Origin: Chryseobacterium sp. MYb264
GTDB lineage: Bacteria > Bacteroidota > Bacteroidia > Flavobacteriales > Weeksellaceae
Direction: 5' to 3'
NCBI RefSeq assembly: GCF_035974275.1
Contig: NZ_CP142422.1
Span: 248,001 to 312,000 of the forward strand
Length of the DNA stretch: 64,000 nt
Each line of letters opens with the position of its first letter. Within the stretch, counting starts at the first letter, position 1. The translations under genes and the position numbers were made by a program. The notes beneath the pieces were generated by a model. That model was not told where the DNA came from, searched no databases, and worked only from the letters and a program-made list of their open reading frames with translations. Below, piece after piece: positions 36,778 through 46,490 of the stretch.

Positions 36778-36879
36778 TGGTATATAAAGTATTGTAAAAA
36801 AGCTATTTACGTTATTTTTAAAGTATTAAACCATAATCTTTTCAATTTCTTTTAAATATATAGAAAGTGGTGTTCCTGT

Positions 36880-36959
<80 letters not shown>

Positions 36960-37020
36960 ACTACACTTTATGTTGCTCTCTTTTATTATATAATAAATAA
37001 TTCTTTTCTTTTAGATATAG

Positions 37021-37308
37021 TTAGATCTTATTCCAATTTTGTGCTACAAAACTGTTGAGCTGATCTCTCATGACAATGTGGCTTGCCTGTGGCAGACGAA
37101 TTATTTTTTCAACTTTCTGAAAGCTCTCTTTTGTTTTTGGTACATGGTAAGCTTTTACGAAGGCATTACAGAAATAAATAACTTCGTACGTTTCTTTTTT
37201 ATTGACCTTTTGCCTATTCCGGACATCGGTAAACTTAGAATTGACTCCTTTAGTAACTGTCCTTTGATAATCATTGTTGACCAGGTCATTTTCATTAAAT
37301 TCTCCCAT
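37021..37308 (-). CDS. Small conserved-looking hypothetical protein (95 aa)
   Basis: The 95-residue product (MGEFNENDLVNNDYQRTVTK...) has balanced composition and predicted mixed fold with no signal peptide. The C-terminal half reads FQKVEKIIRLPQASHIVMRDQLNSF. I do not recognise a named family. It stands upstream of the RiPP operon on the same strand, separated by the palindromes and the poly-C scar. Confidence 0.55.
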   Translation of the reverse strand: MGEFNENDLVNNDYQRTVTKGVNSKFTDVRNRQKVNKKETYEVIYFCNAFVKAYHVPKTKESFQKVEKIIRLPQASHIVMRDQLNSFVAQNWNKI

Positions 37309-37440
37309 AAATATTTTGTTTTGTGTTCTTTAAAGATAATAATTTTTATATTCTTACTTTTCTATTTATGGTAAATTATACAAATTTCAGAAAACGAAAA
37401 TATTACAAATAGTCAAATCAATGTGATTACACAGAGTAAA

Positions 37441-38061
37441 TTATCCTGGACTATCCAGAAAATCTTCCAGCCTAATATCTTTTCCCAAACCAAACTTTTG
37501 CTTAAGCCTGTATTTAAAAATTCTAGCACTATGAGGTTCCACCGAAAGAGTTTGTGCAATCTGATTAGTAGACATCTTAAAGTAAATAAAAGTACAGTAT
37601 TTCAAATCTAAAGGATTGAGATTTTGTATTTTCTTCTTATTAAGTTTGTTGAAAAAATCAGGATGAATATCCTGCAACTGTTTTCTTGTGTGTTCAAAAT
37701 CTGCGTTAGAAAGCATTTCCTCTTTTATCAGTTTTTTTAAGTCAAAACTTGTACTCTCACCTTGATCAATTTCATGACTGATTTTTTGCAGCATTTTATT
37801 CTTATGTTCTATAATTACTGAGTTTGCCAAAGCCTCCTTTTCTAACTGATTTTTTTTAAGTTCCAGCAATTCCTGTTCGGCTTTTAACCTAGCTTGTTCC
37901 TCTTTTTCTATTTTAATCTGGAGTACACTTTTTTCAAGCACATCATTTTTATCGGATTGTAGTTTTTTCTCTCTTTCTACTGAATAGCGTAGTTTGAAAT
38001 AATAGGAAATGCATATAAATACTAAGCCAATATAATTGCTACAAAAAGACCTGCATAAAGC
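37441..38061 (-). pseudogene. C-terminal half of a membrane-linked LuxR-like HTH regulator
   Basis: The frame runs without a stop from the IS4 edge at 38061 to 37441. It encodes a membrane helix (IGLVFICISYYF), a coiled coil and a C-terminal HTH (LDLKYCTFIYFKMSTNQIAQ, then SVEPHSARIFKYRLKQKF). This is the usual C-terminal layout of Bacteroidota TPR-TM-coil-HTH regulators. The N-terminal TPR sensor is lost at the IS4 junction. In Chryseobacterium-like genomes such regulators often neighbour RiPP loci, which is inference here. Confidence 0.7.
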
Positions 38062-39283
38062 TAGTCATGGTCGGAAGAAAAATCTTCCGACTTTTTTGTT
38101 TTATCACCATCTTTCGGCTACTACTAAAGTGGATCATTACAGTAAGGTTTTGCACGGCAAAAAAATGTTCTATCTTCTCTTGTTCTGCATCTTTGATAAC
38201 GAAAAACTAAGTCAGAGAACTTTGGAAGATACATTTAACAGCAGCGGGTTCAAAGCACTTTTTGTTTTGGGGGAAGCAGAGAAAATTCGAAGAAGCTCAA
38301 TCTCAGAGAGACTTTCCAGAATCGATTCTAATTATTTCAAAGAGATCTATGAGCATATGTACACAAGATTTTCGGAACTTTATTCTAAGACCGAAATCGA
38401 AAAATACAACTTAATCAGAGTAGACAGCACTATTGTTGCAGATACCTGTAATAAGCTCAAAGAAGGAATCGATCAGAAAGTAGGAAAAAGCTGGTGAAAT
38501 TCAGTTTTTCGTTTGATGGAATTTTACCTTCGGCAGTAGAGGTTTTTACGGGACAAAAATATTCGGCAGAAGACAATGCACTTGCCGAAGCTGTTTTGAA
38601 ACAGATAAAAAAAGAAGAACATCACCATAATATTTATACCATAGACAGGGGATTGCAATCCACCAGAACAATGAAAGAGTTTGAAGAGAAGTGCATGAAA
38701 TTTATTATTCGCTCCAAAGAAAACAGAAAATTTGAAGAGATTGAATCTTTTCTTGAAACAGAAAATATTCTAAAATGGAATGACTGGAAAGTCATCAAAG
38801 ACAGTAAAGTAAAACTTTATACCGGAAAACCTATTCAAAACAAGCGTGGAAACATCCATCATCGGGAAGAAAAAGTAGAGACCTGTTTTCGCTTGCTGGT
38901 CATCAAAAATGAAAAAACAAACAAAGAATTTTGGTTTCTAACCAATGAGTTTGAGCTCTCTGCAAGAGAAATATCGGACTACTACCGTAAAAGATGGGAT
39001 ATTGAAGTGTTTTTCAGGTTTATGAAACAGGAGCTTAATTTAATTCATCTTATTTCACTCAATAAAAACGGAATTGAAGTAATGGTTTATATGACAATGA
39101 TTGCTTCTATGTTGTTATTAATCTATAAAAAAGCAAACAGTTTAGGTTATAAAACCGCAAAAAGGCGCATCACAATGGAACTTCGAGATATGATTACCGC
39201 GATTTTAATCGTCTTCGCAGGTGGTGATCCTGCTAAAGTATTTAAAACATAAAAATGGTCGGAATTTCTTCCGACCACGACTA
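38062..39283 (+). mobile_element. IS4-family insertion sequence
   Basis: The 1222-base element has ends TAGTCATGGTCGGAAGA and, inverted, TAGTCGTGGTCGGAAGA. Inside each end is a further short hairpin of TCGGAAG/CTTCCGA. No target duplication is seen, and the two flanks belong to different broken genes, so the element most likely marks a deletion or recombination between two copies. Confidence 0.8.
38096..39252 (+). pseudogene. IS4-family transposase with one frameshift
   Basis: The N-terminal part (from a TTG at 38096; VDHYSKVLHGKKMFYLLLF, IRVDSTIVADT) ends at a stop at 38495-38497. The rest begins at 38494 in the next frame (KFSFSFDGILPSAVEVF, YTIDRGLQSTR, YYRKRWDIEVFFRFMKQELNL). The DDE residues and IS4 YREK signature are present. 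One extra A in the A5 run near 38480 would join both parts as GKKLVKFSF. The lesion is either a real mutation or a base-calling error. Confidence 0.8.
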
Positions 39284-39285
39284 GG

Positions 39286-39777
39286 CTTACAGGGCATTCT
39301 ATGGGCGGTTATGAAACCAATTTTATTGCAACAAAATCAAACCGTTTTGCGGCATATCTATCAGGAGCTTCTGTAAATAATATTGTAAAGTTTTACTTTT
39401 CTTATAATACTCATTTTAATCTTTTCGACTTTTCAAGATTTGAAAATGGGCAACACGAAATGAATGTTCCTTTTTCAGAGAATAAGGAAAAGTATTTTAA
39501 GAATAATCCGATTCATGAGGTGGAAAAAGTAAATGCCCCGATGCTCTTATGGGCAGGTTTAAAAGATGAAAATGTGACTCCGGATCAGACAATGGCTTTT
39601 TACACAGGGCTTCTAAGAAACCGAAAACCTGCGATTGCTTTATTGTATAAGGAAAAAGGGCATGATTTGGGAATAGGAAGCAGGGAAAGTAAAGATTTAA
39701 ACCTGAAAACTTTGGAATGGTGGGGGTATTTTTTGAAGGATGAAAAAATGTACCGTGGATTGAGAAGGAGATGGTAA
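39286..39777 (+). pseudogene. C-terminal fragment of an S9-type/esterase alpha/beta hydrolase
   Basis: The frame is open from the IS4 edge and begins with LTGHSMGGYE, the nucleophile elbow of prolyl-oligopeptidase-type hydrolases. Asp (AGLKDENV) and His (KGHDLG) of the triad follow. The propeller and first half of the catalytic domain are missing, cut exactly at the IS4 end. It has no start codon of its own before 39301. A peptidase of this type could once have trimmed the RiPP product, but that link is only positional. Confidence 0.75.
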
Positions 39778-39985
39778 AATAACATTAGTTTTTCACAAAA
39801 AAACAAGTAATTTAAGCATAAAAGATCAATTTTTTATAACCAAGGCCTTACTTTTTACTATTGCCAATTTAGGAAAGTATCATTCACATGAAAAAATCTT
39901 TTTGGGTATCTCAAAAAAATCTTTCCGCTAGGCTCCAATAATTTTTTCAGACACTCCTGAATCCTGCGGACAAAAAGATTTCAAG

Positions 39986-40016
39986 CCGAATCCTCCAATT
40001 TTGGAGGATTCGGTTT
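39986..40016 (+). terminator. Hairpin terminator
   Basis: CCGAATCCTCCAA and TTGGAGGATTCGG form a perfect 13-base stem with a 2-base loop, followed by TTTT. Confidence 0.65.
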
Positions 40017-40490
40017 TACGTGCCTGCTCCTGTTCTCGGTCAAAGGCAAAGAAAAAGTCGGAACCTCAGTTATACGAATCAATTCAATCAAAATTACTCT
40101 AAACTCATCAATAGTAAAGATCAATTCTGTTTTACAATTGTAAAGGAAAAGAAAAAAGTCGAGTGTCCTCGAAACCAAATCAATTCATTGGAAGTGTTAC
40201 AGTCCACAAAATACAACTAAATATCGTCGAATGAAATGTCAAAAACGAAAAAGTCGACACGATTGTGTTTTCTAAAGTATTAAGATTATTGTTACATTAA
40301 ACTAAATATTCAATTTTCTGATTTGTAAAATGATGTTAACTGACTTTCTTTTCCTAATTTTAGAAAGTAGGAAGTTTAAAATTTCAATTGTAAATAATGT
40401 TTATCAATCTATTATTATAAAGGAAGTGAAAACAATTATAACCCAAAATCGAGTAGAAATTAGTATCTAAGTGTAATTTTCAAGTTTTTA
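40017..40490. other. Non-coding stretch before the primase-helicase gene
   Basis: Between the terminator and the TOTE-type gene there are about 470 bases. Short overlapping frames exist on both strands near 40020-40220, but their composition is not convincing. A short Cys-rich reading in the forward strand (near 40020-40050) may be the tail of a lost gene. Nothing else is seen. Confidence 0.4.
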
Positions 40491-43454
40491 ATGAAAGATA
40501 ATCTTAACAAGCAAATTGATATGTTTCGTTCCTTATTCCAAGGCAGGGAAGACGTGTTTGCAATTCGTTGGGAGAAATCTGGAAAGTCCGGCTATATGCC
40601 TCCCTATCAGTATGACCCGTATCATTATCGGGTACATAAAATGAATGGTGGAACTTTTGCAAATTATCCACACAAAACCTATTTACCACTTACCGATAAC
40701 GAAATTCAAAAACATTTAAACGGTATCCAACAAATTGGAATTTATCCTTTATTAATGGATAATACTTCGTGGTTTTTAGTTGCAGATTTTGACAAACAAA
40801 ATTGGCAAAAGGAAGCTGTAAATTTCTTAAAATCCTGCAAAGAGAAGAATATCCCTGCATATTTGGAGCGTTCCCGTTCCGGAAATGGAGGACACATCTG
40901 GATATTTTTTGACAAACCTTATCCGGCTATCCGAAGCCGCAAGATTTTTATTTCTATTTTGGAAGAGTCGGGAGCTTTTTCAATGTTTGACAAAGGTTCA
41001 AGTTTCGATAGATTATTTCCTAATCAGGATTTTCTTTCGGGAAAAGGTTTGGGTAATTTGATAGCCCTGCCATTTTTTAAACCTGCAATGGAAAATGGAA
41101 ATAGTTGTTTTATCAATCCTGAAACATTTGAACCTTATCCCGATCAATGGCAGTTTTTGAATGAAATAGAAAGGATTCCGGTTGACATATTGGAGGATTT
41201 CTATCAGGAAGTTTCTCCAATACAAAATCTACAAATTCCTAAAAGCAAAAACGGCAGGCTTACCATTACACTTCAACAAAATATCCGTATTCAAAGAGAT
41301 GGATTGGCGACTTCACTTATCAATTTTCTGAAAGAAGAATTGAATCTTGCTAATTCAGAATTCTTTATCAAGAAAAAATCGGGTAAAACTACTTTTGGAA
41401 CAGAGCGCTATTTTAAACTGATTGAAGAGACAGAAAACGAAATTATTATTCCACGAGGTTTTATTGGAAAATTGCTTCGATTTTGTAAAGAACAAAACTT
41501 GGATTTTGATTTTCAAGACCATCGAAAACAAAAAGAAAAAGTTGGATTTTCATTTAATACAACATTAAAAGAACATCAGGATAAGGTCATTGATGGTATT
41601 TCAAAAAAGGATTTTGGAGTAATCGTTGCTCCACCCGGTTCTGGTAAAACAATAATGGGCTTAAAAATTATTGCAGATAAGAAACAACCAGCTTTAATCG
41701 TTGTTCATCGCAAACAATTACTAGAACAATGGCAGGAAAGAGTGCAAGCATTTATAGGAATTCCTAAACATGAAATTGGTATTATTGGGCAAGGAAAAGC
41801 AAAAATTGGAAAACAGATTACAATTGCTACCATTCAGAGTTTACCAAAGCAAATTGAGCAGATCCAGAATCAATTCGGAACCATTCTCGTTGACGAATGT
41901 CATCACATTCCTGCCAAAACTTTCCGTGATACGATTGAAAAGTTGGAAACATTTTACCTATATGGACTAACAGCGACACCATTCAGGAAATACAATGATC
42001 ATAAATTGATTTTTGCTTTTCTCGGAGAAGTAATCTCAGAAATTACAAGCAACGAAATTGAAAATTTTAAACACGCTCAAATTATTGTCAGAAACACTAA
42101 ACTGGATATTCCGTTCAATTCAAAAACAGATAATTTTGAAACCCTTTCAAAAATTTTAATTCACGATTCGGAAAGAAACAAGTTTATTCTGGATAACATA
42201 AAAACAGAGCTTTCCAAAGGAAAGCGAATTGCAATTATCACGGAAAGGAAAGAACATATTGATACACTTTACCTTTTCCTGAAGCAATCTTATGAAGTGA
42301 TTACACTGAGTGGCGATGATTCTGAAAGTAATAGAAAATTAAAATGGCAAATTTTACAACAAGATAACTTTCAGATATTTATAACCACCGGACAGTATTT
42401 TGGAGAAGGTTCGGATTTATCAAATATCAGTTCTTTGTTTCTGGTATATCCGTTTTCATTCAAAGGCAAGTTGATTCAATACATTGGTCGCGTACAACGG
42501 TCTGAAATCAGCCCAACGATCTATGATTATCGGGACAGCAAAATTGATTACCTGAACAAACTGTTTTTAAAACGAAATACCTATTACCGTCAAATAGCAA
42601 GACAGGCAAGTTTGTTTGATGAACCAACAGAGGGTACTCCTGAAAGACAAAGTTTGGTCATAGAGAAACAAATTAAAATAGCTATAGAAGATTTAGATTT
42701 CAGATATGGGAATGTTGGTTTTAAATACATAAACAAAGAAAACGATCAACAATTAGATTTTGAAATAGAAAATGAGGAATTTAGACCGGAGTTTGAAGTT
42801 TTGAAACCTTATTTTATCAAGGTTTTGAGATCAAAATATGTTAAAATTGATATTTATGCTGAAATAGAAAATGGTGTTATTTTATCACAATTAGCTACAT
42901 CCTCTGATCTGGAAAACATCAATAAAGAAATAATAGGAAGTGTAAAATTTCAATTTCTCAATAAAAATTTTATCAGTCAGATTCCGACATTGAAACAAAA
43001 CATTCTTACAACCGATGAACTACCAAAAAATCAAAATATTTATACCGATGCGCAGAGTATTTTGGAAAATTTATTAAATGGAAAACAGTATAAACATTCC
43101 AACCATATTCAGTATTTGGCAGATAAGCATGAACGACATGTTATGAAACTAAGGTTTGTTTTACAGCCGTTTTCCTTTGTGTTTTTAATTGCCGGAGAGC
43201 AAAGTTATCACATTGTTTTAGAAACCTTAGATACAGAAGAAGCCACCTACATTTGGCATACAGACAAAAATAAATCAGTACTAATGGAGACTGTAAAGCA
43301 AATAGACAAAGAACTCAATATTATCCGAGACAAAGGACGGCAAGCCTATTTAGAAACCAATCCGCAGAACTTTTCAAGAGTTATGCACGATTATTCTAAT
43401 GATAATAAAGGTTTTATAGTGTGGAAGGGGCAATTAGAAGAACGATTAGTTTAA
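40491..43454 (+). CDS. TOTE-type primase-helicase (AEP domain plus superfamily 2 helicase)
   Basis: The 987-residue protein has an N-terminal archaeo-eukaryotic-primase-like domain (about 1-245; GYMPPYQYDPYHYRVHK, LVADFDKQNW, YLERSRSGNGGHIWIFF, SFDRLFPNQDFL) as in TOTE conflict systems. A superfamily 2 helicase follows: Walker A APPGSGKT near 380, DECHH near 468, motif III TATPF and motif VI QYIGRVQR near 665. The DFD and the GGHIW histidine are typical primase residues. It stands alone with no nuclease partner visible. Such proteins occur in mobile or defence loci. Confidence 0.8.
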   Translation: MKDNLNKQIDMFRSLFQGREDVFAIRWEKSGKSGYMPPYQYDPYHYRVHKMNGGTFANYPHKTYLPLTDNEIQKHLNGIQQIGIYPLLMDNTSWFLVADFDKQNWQKEAVNFLKSCKEKNIPAYLERSRSGNGGHIWIFFDKPYPAIRSRKIFISILEESGAFSMFDKGSSFDRLFPNQDFLSGKGLGNLIALPFFKPAMENGNSCFINPETFEPYPDQWQFLNEIERIPVDILEDFYQEVSPIQNLQIPKSKNGRLTITLQQNIRIQRDGLATSLINFLKEELNLANSEFFIKKKSGKTTFGTERYFKLIEETENEIIIPRGFIGKLLRFCKEQNLDFDFQDHRKQKEKVGFSFNTTLKEHQDKVIDGISKKDFGVIVAPPGSGKTIMGLKIIADKKQPALIVVHRKQLLEQWQERVQAFIGIPKHEIGIIGQGKAKIGKQITIATIQSLPKQIEQIQNQFGTILVDECHHIPAKTFRDTIEKLETFYLYGLTATPFRKYNDHKLIFAFLGEVISEITSNEIENFKHAQIIVRNTKLDIPFNSKTDNFETLSKILIHDSERNKFILDNIKTELSKGKRIAIITERKEHIDTLYLFLKQSYEVITLSGDDSESNRKLKWQILQQDNFQIFITTGQYFGEGSDLSNISSLFLVYPFSFKGKLIQYIGRVQRSEISPTIYDYRDSKIDYLNKLFLKRNTYYRQIARQASLFDEPTEGTPERQSLVIEKQIKIAIEDLDFRYGNVGFKYINKENDQQLDFEIENEEFRPEFEVLKPYFIKVLRSKYVKIDIYAEIENGVILSQLATSSDLENINKEIIGSVKFQFLNKNFISQIPTLKQNILTTDELPKNQNIYTDAQSILENLLNGKQYKHSNHIQYLADKHERHVMKLRFVLQPFSFVFLIAGEQSYHIVLETLDTEEATYIWHTDKNKSVLMETVKQIDKELNIIRDKGRQAYLETNPQNFSRVMHDYSNDNKGFIVWKGQLEERLV

Positions 43455-43618
43455 GCATATAGAAACTACTAACTACATCTTTTGTCAGATAATGATTGCA
43501 TGCTAATATAGTTATTGAATTTAAGTCAGTTAAATTTCGAGAAACTTGTTAAGAAGATGGCACAGTCAACATCCAAGTTTGCATAAAAATTATCATATTT
43601 TTTCTAGGTGAGTAGTAT

Positions 43619-43975
43619 TTACTCATCCAGCCTGTCTAAACTTTTTTTTACAATGTCATAGCGAACCACCAGGTCAGCTACGATCTCTTTCAAACGTGCG
43701 TTTTCCTTCTTCAGGTCTGATACTTCATCACTCGTAGCCTCGCGAGCGACATCTCCATTTAAGCGCTTCTTTCCTGCTTCCATAAACTCCTTGTTCCAGG
43801 AATAAAACTGCGACTGTGCAATATTATGGTTCCTGCAAAGTTCGGCTACGGAGGTCTCCGCTCGAAGACCTTCCATCACGATTAAAATCTTTTGCTCTGC
43901 GGTAAATATTCTGCGGGTGTTTTGCCGAATATCTTTTACAAATTTTTCGGTCGGTTTCTTTTTCGGTGCTGCCAT
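43619..43975 (-). pseudogene. IS3-family orfA, orphaned
   Basis: The 118-residue product is an IS3-type OrfA: an HTH (IFTAEQKILIVMEGL, SVAELCRNHNIAQSQFYSW) followed by a leucine-zipper region (VSDLKKENARLKEIVADL). After its stop an overlapping frame begins MSKYYSPRKN, like an orfB start, but closes after about 23 codons. OrfB is otherwise missing, so the element is dead. A piece of an IS3 orfB with opposite orientation lies at 47513. Confidence 0.8.
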
Positions 43976-44149
43976 AATTAAAATTACTCTTTTTATGAAA
44001 ACACTCCTTAACTTTTCAATATCTAATGTCTACTTTTTGCTGACGATTTACATAAGAACCAAACCTACTTTGCTTTCGGATATGTTAGATATTTCAATAT
44101 TTATCTGTATAGCATATAAATAAGAGATAACCATAAAGTGGTAAGTCAG

Positions 44150-44530
44150 ATGCAAAAAGCACTGAACGAAATTAAATTTACAATTGATAAACAAGGGAAT
44201 TTACTGAGAGTTGAGAATTTAGATCAGATCAAAGATCGTTGGCAAAGTGTTAAATCTGAAGCTATAGAATATAACCGTAGTAATACTTCTTTAGTTGAAC
44301 TGTTTAAGATTCAGGACGAAGCTTTTGAGAACAAGGGTGGTGTAGAGGCAATGGTAAGAGCTATGGAATTTTTTGATATTTATATCAATAATCTTTATGG
44401 CAGAGATTTTTTTTCAAGAGTAAAAAAATCAATTCCTAATCTTTTCAGATCTGGTACAATTCCGTTCGTTCTTAAATATGACAGCAACAAAAATAAAGAT
44501 TTTGAAAACGTGAGTAATGTAATTCTTTAA
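44150..44530 (+). CDS. Hypothetical protein upstream of the toxin gene
   Basis: The frame can start at a GTG (44138) or at ATG 44150 (MQKALNEIKFTIDK, 126 residues). It is helical and charged, with no signal peptide and no recognised domain. It lies 14 bases before the toxin gene on the same strand. It may be the tail of a longer gene cut by the IS3 event, an adaptor or a chaperone for the toxin. Confidence 0.5.
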   Translation: MQKALNEIKFTIDKQGNLLRVENLDQIKDRWQSVKSEAIEYNRSNTSLVELFKIQDEAFENKGGVEAMVRAMEFFDIYINNLYGRDFFSRVKKSIPNLFRSGTIPFVLKYDSNKNKDFENVSNVIL

Positions 44531-44544
44531 CCTCAAAATGTCAA

Positions 44545-45555
44545 ATGACGTGTCCTATTGGAGGAACAATTACTTATGCACCTGGGATAACAAGTACTTG
44601 GCAAGCTCTAATTTACACTGCACGAAATACAGGTTGGGTATGTCTTGAAGGTGCCATGCTTGGAAAGCTTGGTTCTGCAGGGTTTGGTGCTTTTGCGGGA
44701 ACAGCAACACCTGCAATGTCTACAGCTTTGATGAACTTTGCATTTTTAAATGTTTCTGCGAGAGCTTTAGCAGCAGGTGATCAGGTTGTATTTGAGGGAA
44801 TGTTGCGTAATGGAAAAGATTTTAGCGAAACAGGTGATGAAGCAATTTCAGGTTTGACTATATTTGAACAGCCTTTTATCCAAATTTGGAAAAAGGCCAC
44901 AGGGGAAAGTGCTCAGTCTTTGAACTGGCAGGATTTCTATTATGCGGGATTATCTCTTGTAGGTACCAGAGCAATGTATGAGAGTGCCAGAACAAATCCT
45001 AATATAGCAGCCGGGATTTACAGACAAGGAGCTCAGCTAGGTAATGCCTTAAAAAACGGTAAACTTTTTGAGCGGGTAACTTTAGAAGGTCGATTTGGTC
45101 TTGAATCTATCCATGATAATCCCGTGTGGAGAGCATTGTGGGAGCAGGCTAAAGAGAATAAAAGAAATACAGGAAATGAAAACCCTCTGACCAGATATGA
45201 AAATGGGCTGCGTGGACGGATCCCTAATCGAAGAAAAAATGTATCATATGAACGAGAAGCTTTTAGTTATATTGAACAAGAATTTAGAAAGCTTGCAGCA
45301 GAACGAGGGGTTGAAGTTCCATCTGGACAAGTACATCATAACAATTGGCCTATTGAAAAATATTCAGATAATGCACTGGATCCCAAAAATCTTTATCCTA
45401 CCGAACCCAGAACCGCAACGGAAAATCAACATAGAGATATCCATAGAGCTACAAGTACAGGACCACATCCATATAACACACCAATAAGCCCTAAGCATGA
45501 AAAACCATTGTATGAATATAATCCACGCCCTTTTGATGATAATGATAACGATTAA
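44545..45555 (+). CDS. Polymorphic toxin with C-terminal HNH/His-Me-type nuclease domain
   Basis: The 336-residue protein has a Gly/Ala-rich N-terminal half with hydrophobic helices (15-85) and a C-terminal domain (about 230-325) with the pattern VHHNNWPIEKY (His264, His265), DPKNLYP (Asn282) and NQHRDIHRA (His296, His300). This is a treble-clef HNH-like layout as in many contact-dependent or type VI effectors. The N-terminal start CPIGGTITY recalls PAAR or Rhs-linked toxins and may be a truncated trafficking region. A putative immunity gene starts 3 bases after its stop. Confidence 0.65.
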   Translation: MTCPIGGTITYAPGITSTWQALIYTARNTGWVCLEGAMLGKLGSAGFGAFAGTATPAMSTALMNFAFLNVSARALAAGDQVVFEGMLRNGKDFSETGDEAISGLTIFEQPFIQIWKKATGESAQSLNWQDFYYAGLSLVGTRAMYESARTNPNIAAGIYRQGAQLGNALKNGKLFERVTLEGRFGLESIHDNPVWRALWEQAKENKRNTGNENPLTRYENGLRGRIPNRRKNVSYEREAFSYIEQEFRKLAAERGVEVPSGQVHHNNWPIEKYSDNALDPKNLYPTEPRTATENQHRDIHRATSTGPHPYNTPISPKHEKPLYEYNPRPFDDNDND

Positions 45556-45558
45556 GTT

Positions 45559-46464
45559 ATGAATGAAATTATAAATGAAATTTACCCGGATTCTCGAATA
45601 ATTGATATTTCAATAGGAATCATAAAGCCATTTAATGAATATAGTGGATGGGAATATTATGGAACTACATCAAAAAATGAAAAAAGTGATTTTCCTTTTC
45701 CTCCTTTATTTATTCCCATCGTCATAGATTATAATTCAACCCCTGTTGCAGAGGGAATTATTAAACATTGGTTTTTGGATAGAACCCCCTCATTTGGATA
45801 CATGGATTTCGGAAGTGGTTTTCAAATCGGAGAGTCAGCAAAGAATTCGGAACAGTTCATTAAAGGAATTTTATTCGAACAGTTTTTAAATGAGTATAAT
45901 TCGGTAATCACCGATGAACTTCTAAATTTAGCTCATGAATTGAATATTTCAAACGAAGAGTTATCTGTGTTTAATGAAATTAGTAGGAGAGAAATTAACA
46001 ACACAGAATGTTTTCTTCCTTCTTTCATCAAAAACCAACCATTGAACTGCGTCTATAATGAATACGATTATAGAGGCGGTTACCCAAGCAATGAAAATAT
46101 AATTATTGATAAAAATATAGATCAGGCTTCCTTTTTTGAAATTTTTCATAAAGAATGGATAGGATATAATGCAGAGAAAAAAGGTTTTTCATTATTTCGA
46201 AAGGAACCCAAATATAAGCCAATTGAAAATATTCCGGAATGGCTAAAACCCAATGTAGATAAGAAGGATTTGTTTGAGAATTATATAGATAAGGAAGAGC
46301 TTGGCATGGCTTGGCTTACATTAAATGGTCCTGGTTTTAATCCTACTGAAGTTGGTGAAAGATTACAACGGCTGAAAGAGTTTTCCAATGAAAAAGGGTT
46401 TCATCTTTGGGTTGACTTCTGGTGTGCAAAATATGGGAATAGTAATAGCTTCGTATTTATTTAA
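45559..46464 (+). CDS. Putative immunity protein, copy 1
   Basis: The 301-residue protein follows the toxin by 3 bases, the usual toxin-immunity layout. It has no signal peptide. The C-terminal part (from about residue 190, FEIFHKEWIGYN...KGFSLFRKE...NIPEWLKP) is nearly identical to that of the next gene, while the N-terminal part is only loosely similar. I know no named family. Cytoplasmic immunity fits a nuclease toxin. Confidence 0.6.
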   Translation: MNEIINEIYPDSRIIDISIGIIKPFNEYSGWEYYGTTSKNEKSDFPFPPLFIPIVIDYNSTPVAEGIIKHWFLDRTPSFGYMDFGSGFQIGESAKNSEQFIKGILFEQFLNEYNSVITDELLNLAHELNISNEELSVFNEISRREINNTECFLPSFIKNQPLNCVYNEYDYRGGYPSNENIIIDKNIDQASFFEIFHKEWIGYNAEKKGFSLFRKEPKYKPIENIPEWLKPNVDKKDLFENYIDKEELGMAWLTLNGPGFNPTEVGERLQRLKEFSNEKGFHLWVDFWCAKYGNSNSFVFI

Positions 46465-46490
46465 AAGTATCTTGAACGAATAATGCAAAT

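Noticed and set aside
40020..40220. 66-residue plus-strand ORF after the hairpin
   Set aside because: Composition is biased, the frame overlaps a minus-strand ORF of equal length, and no start context or family pattern supports it.
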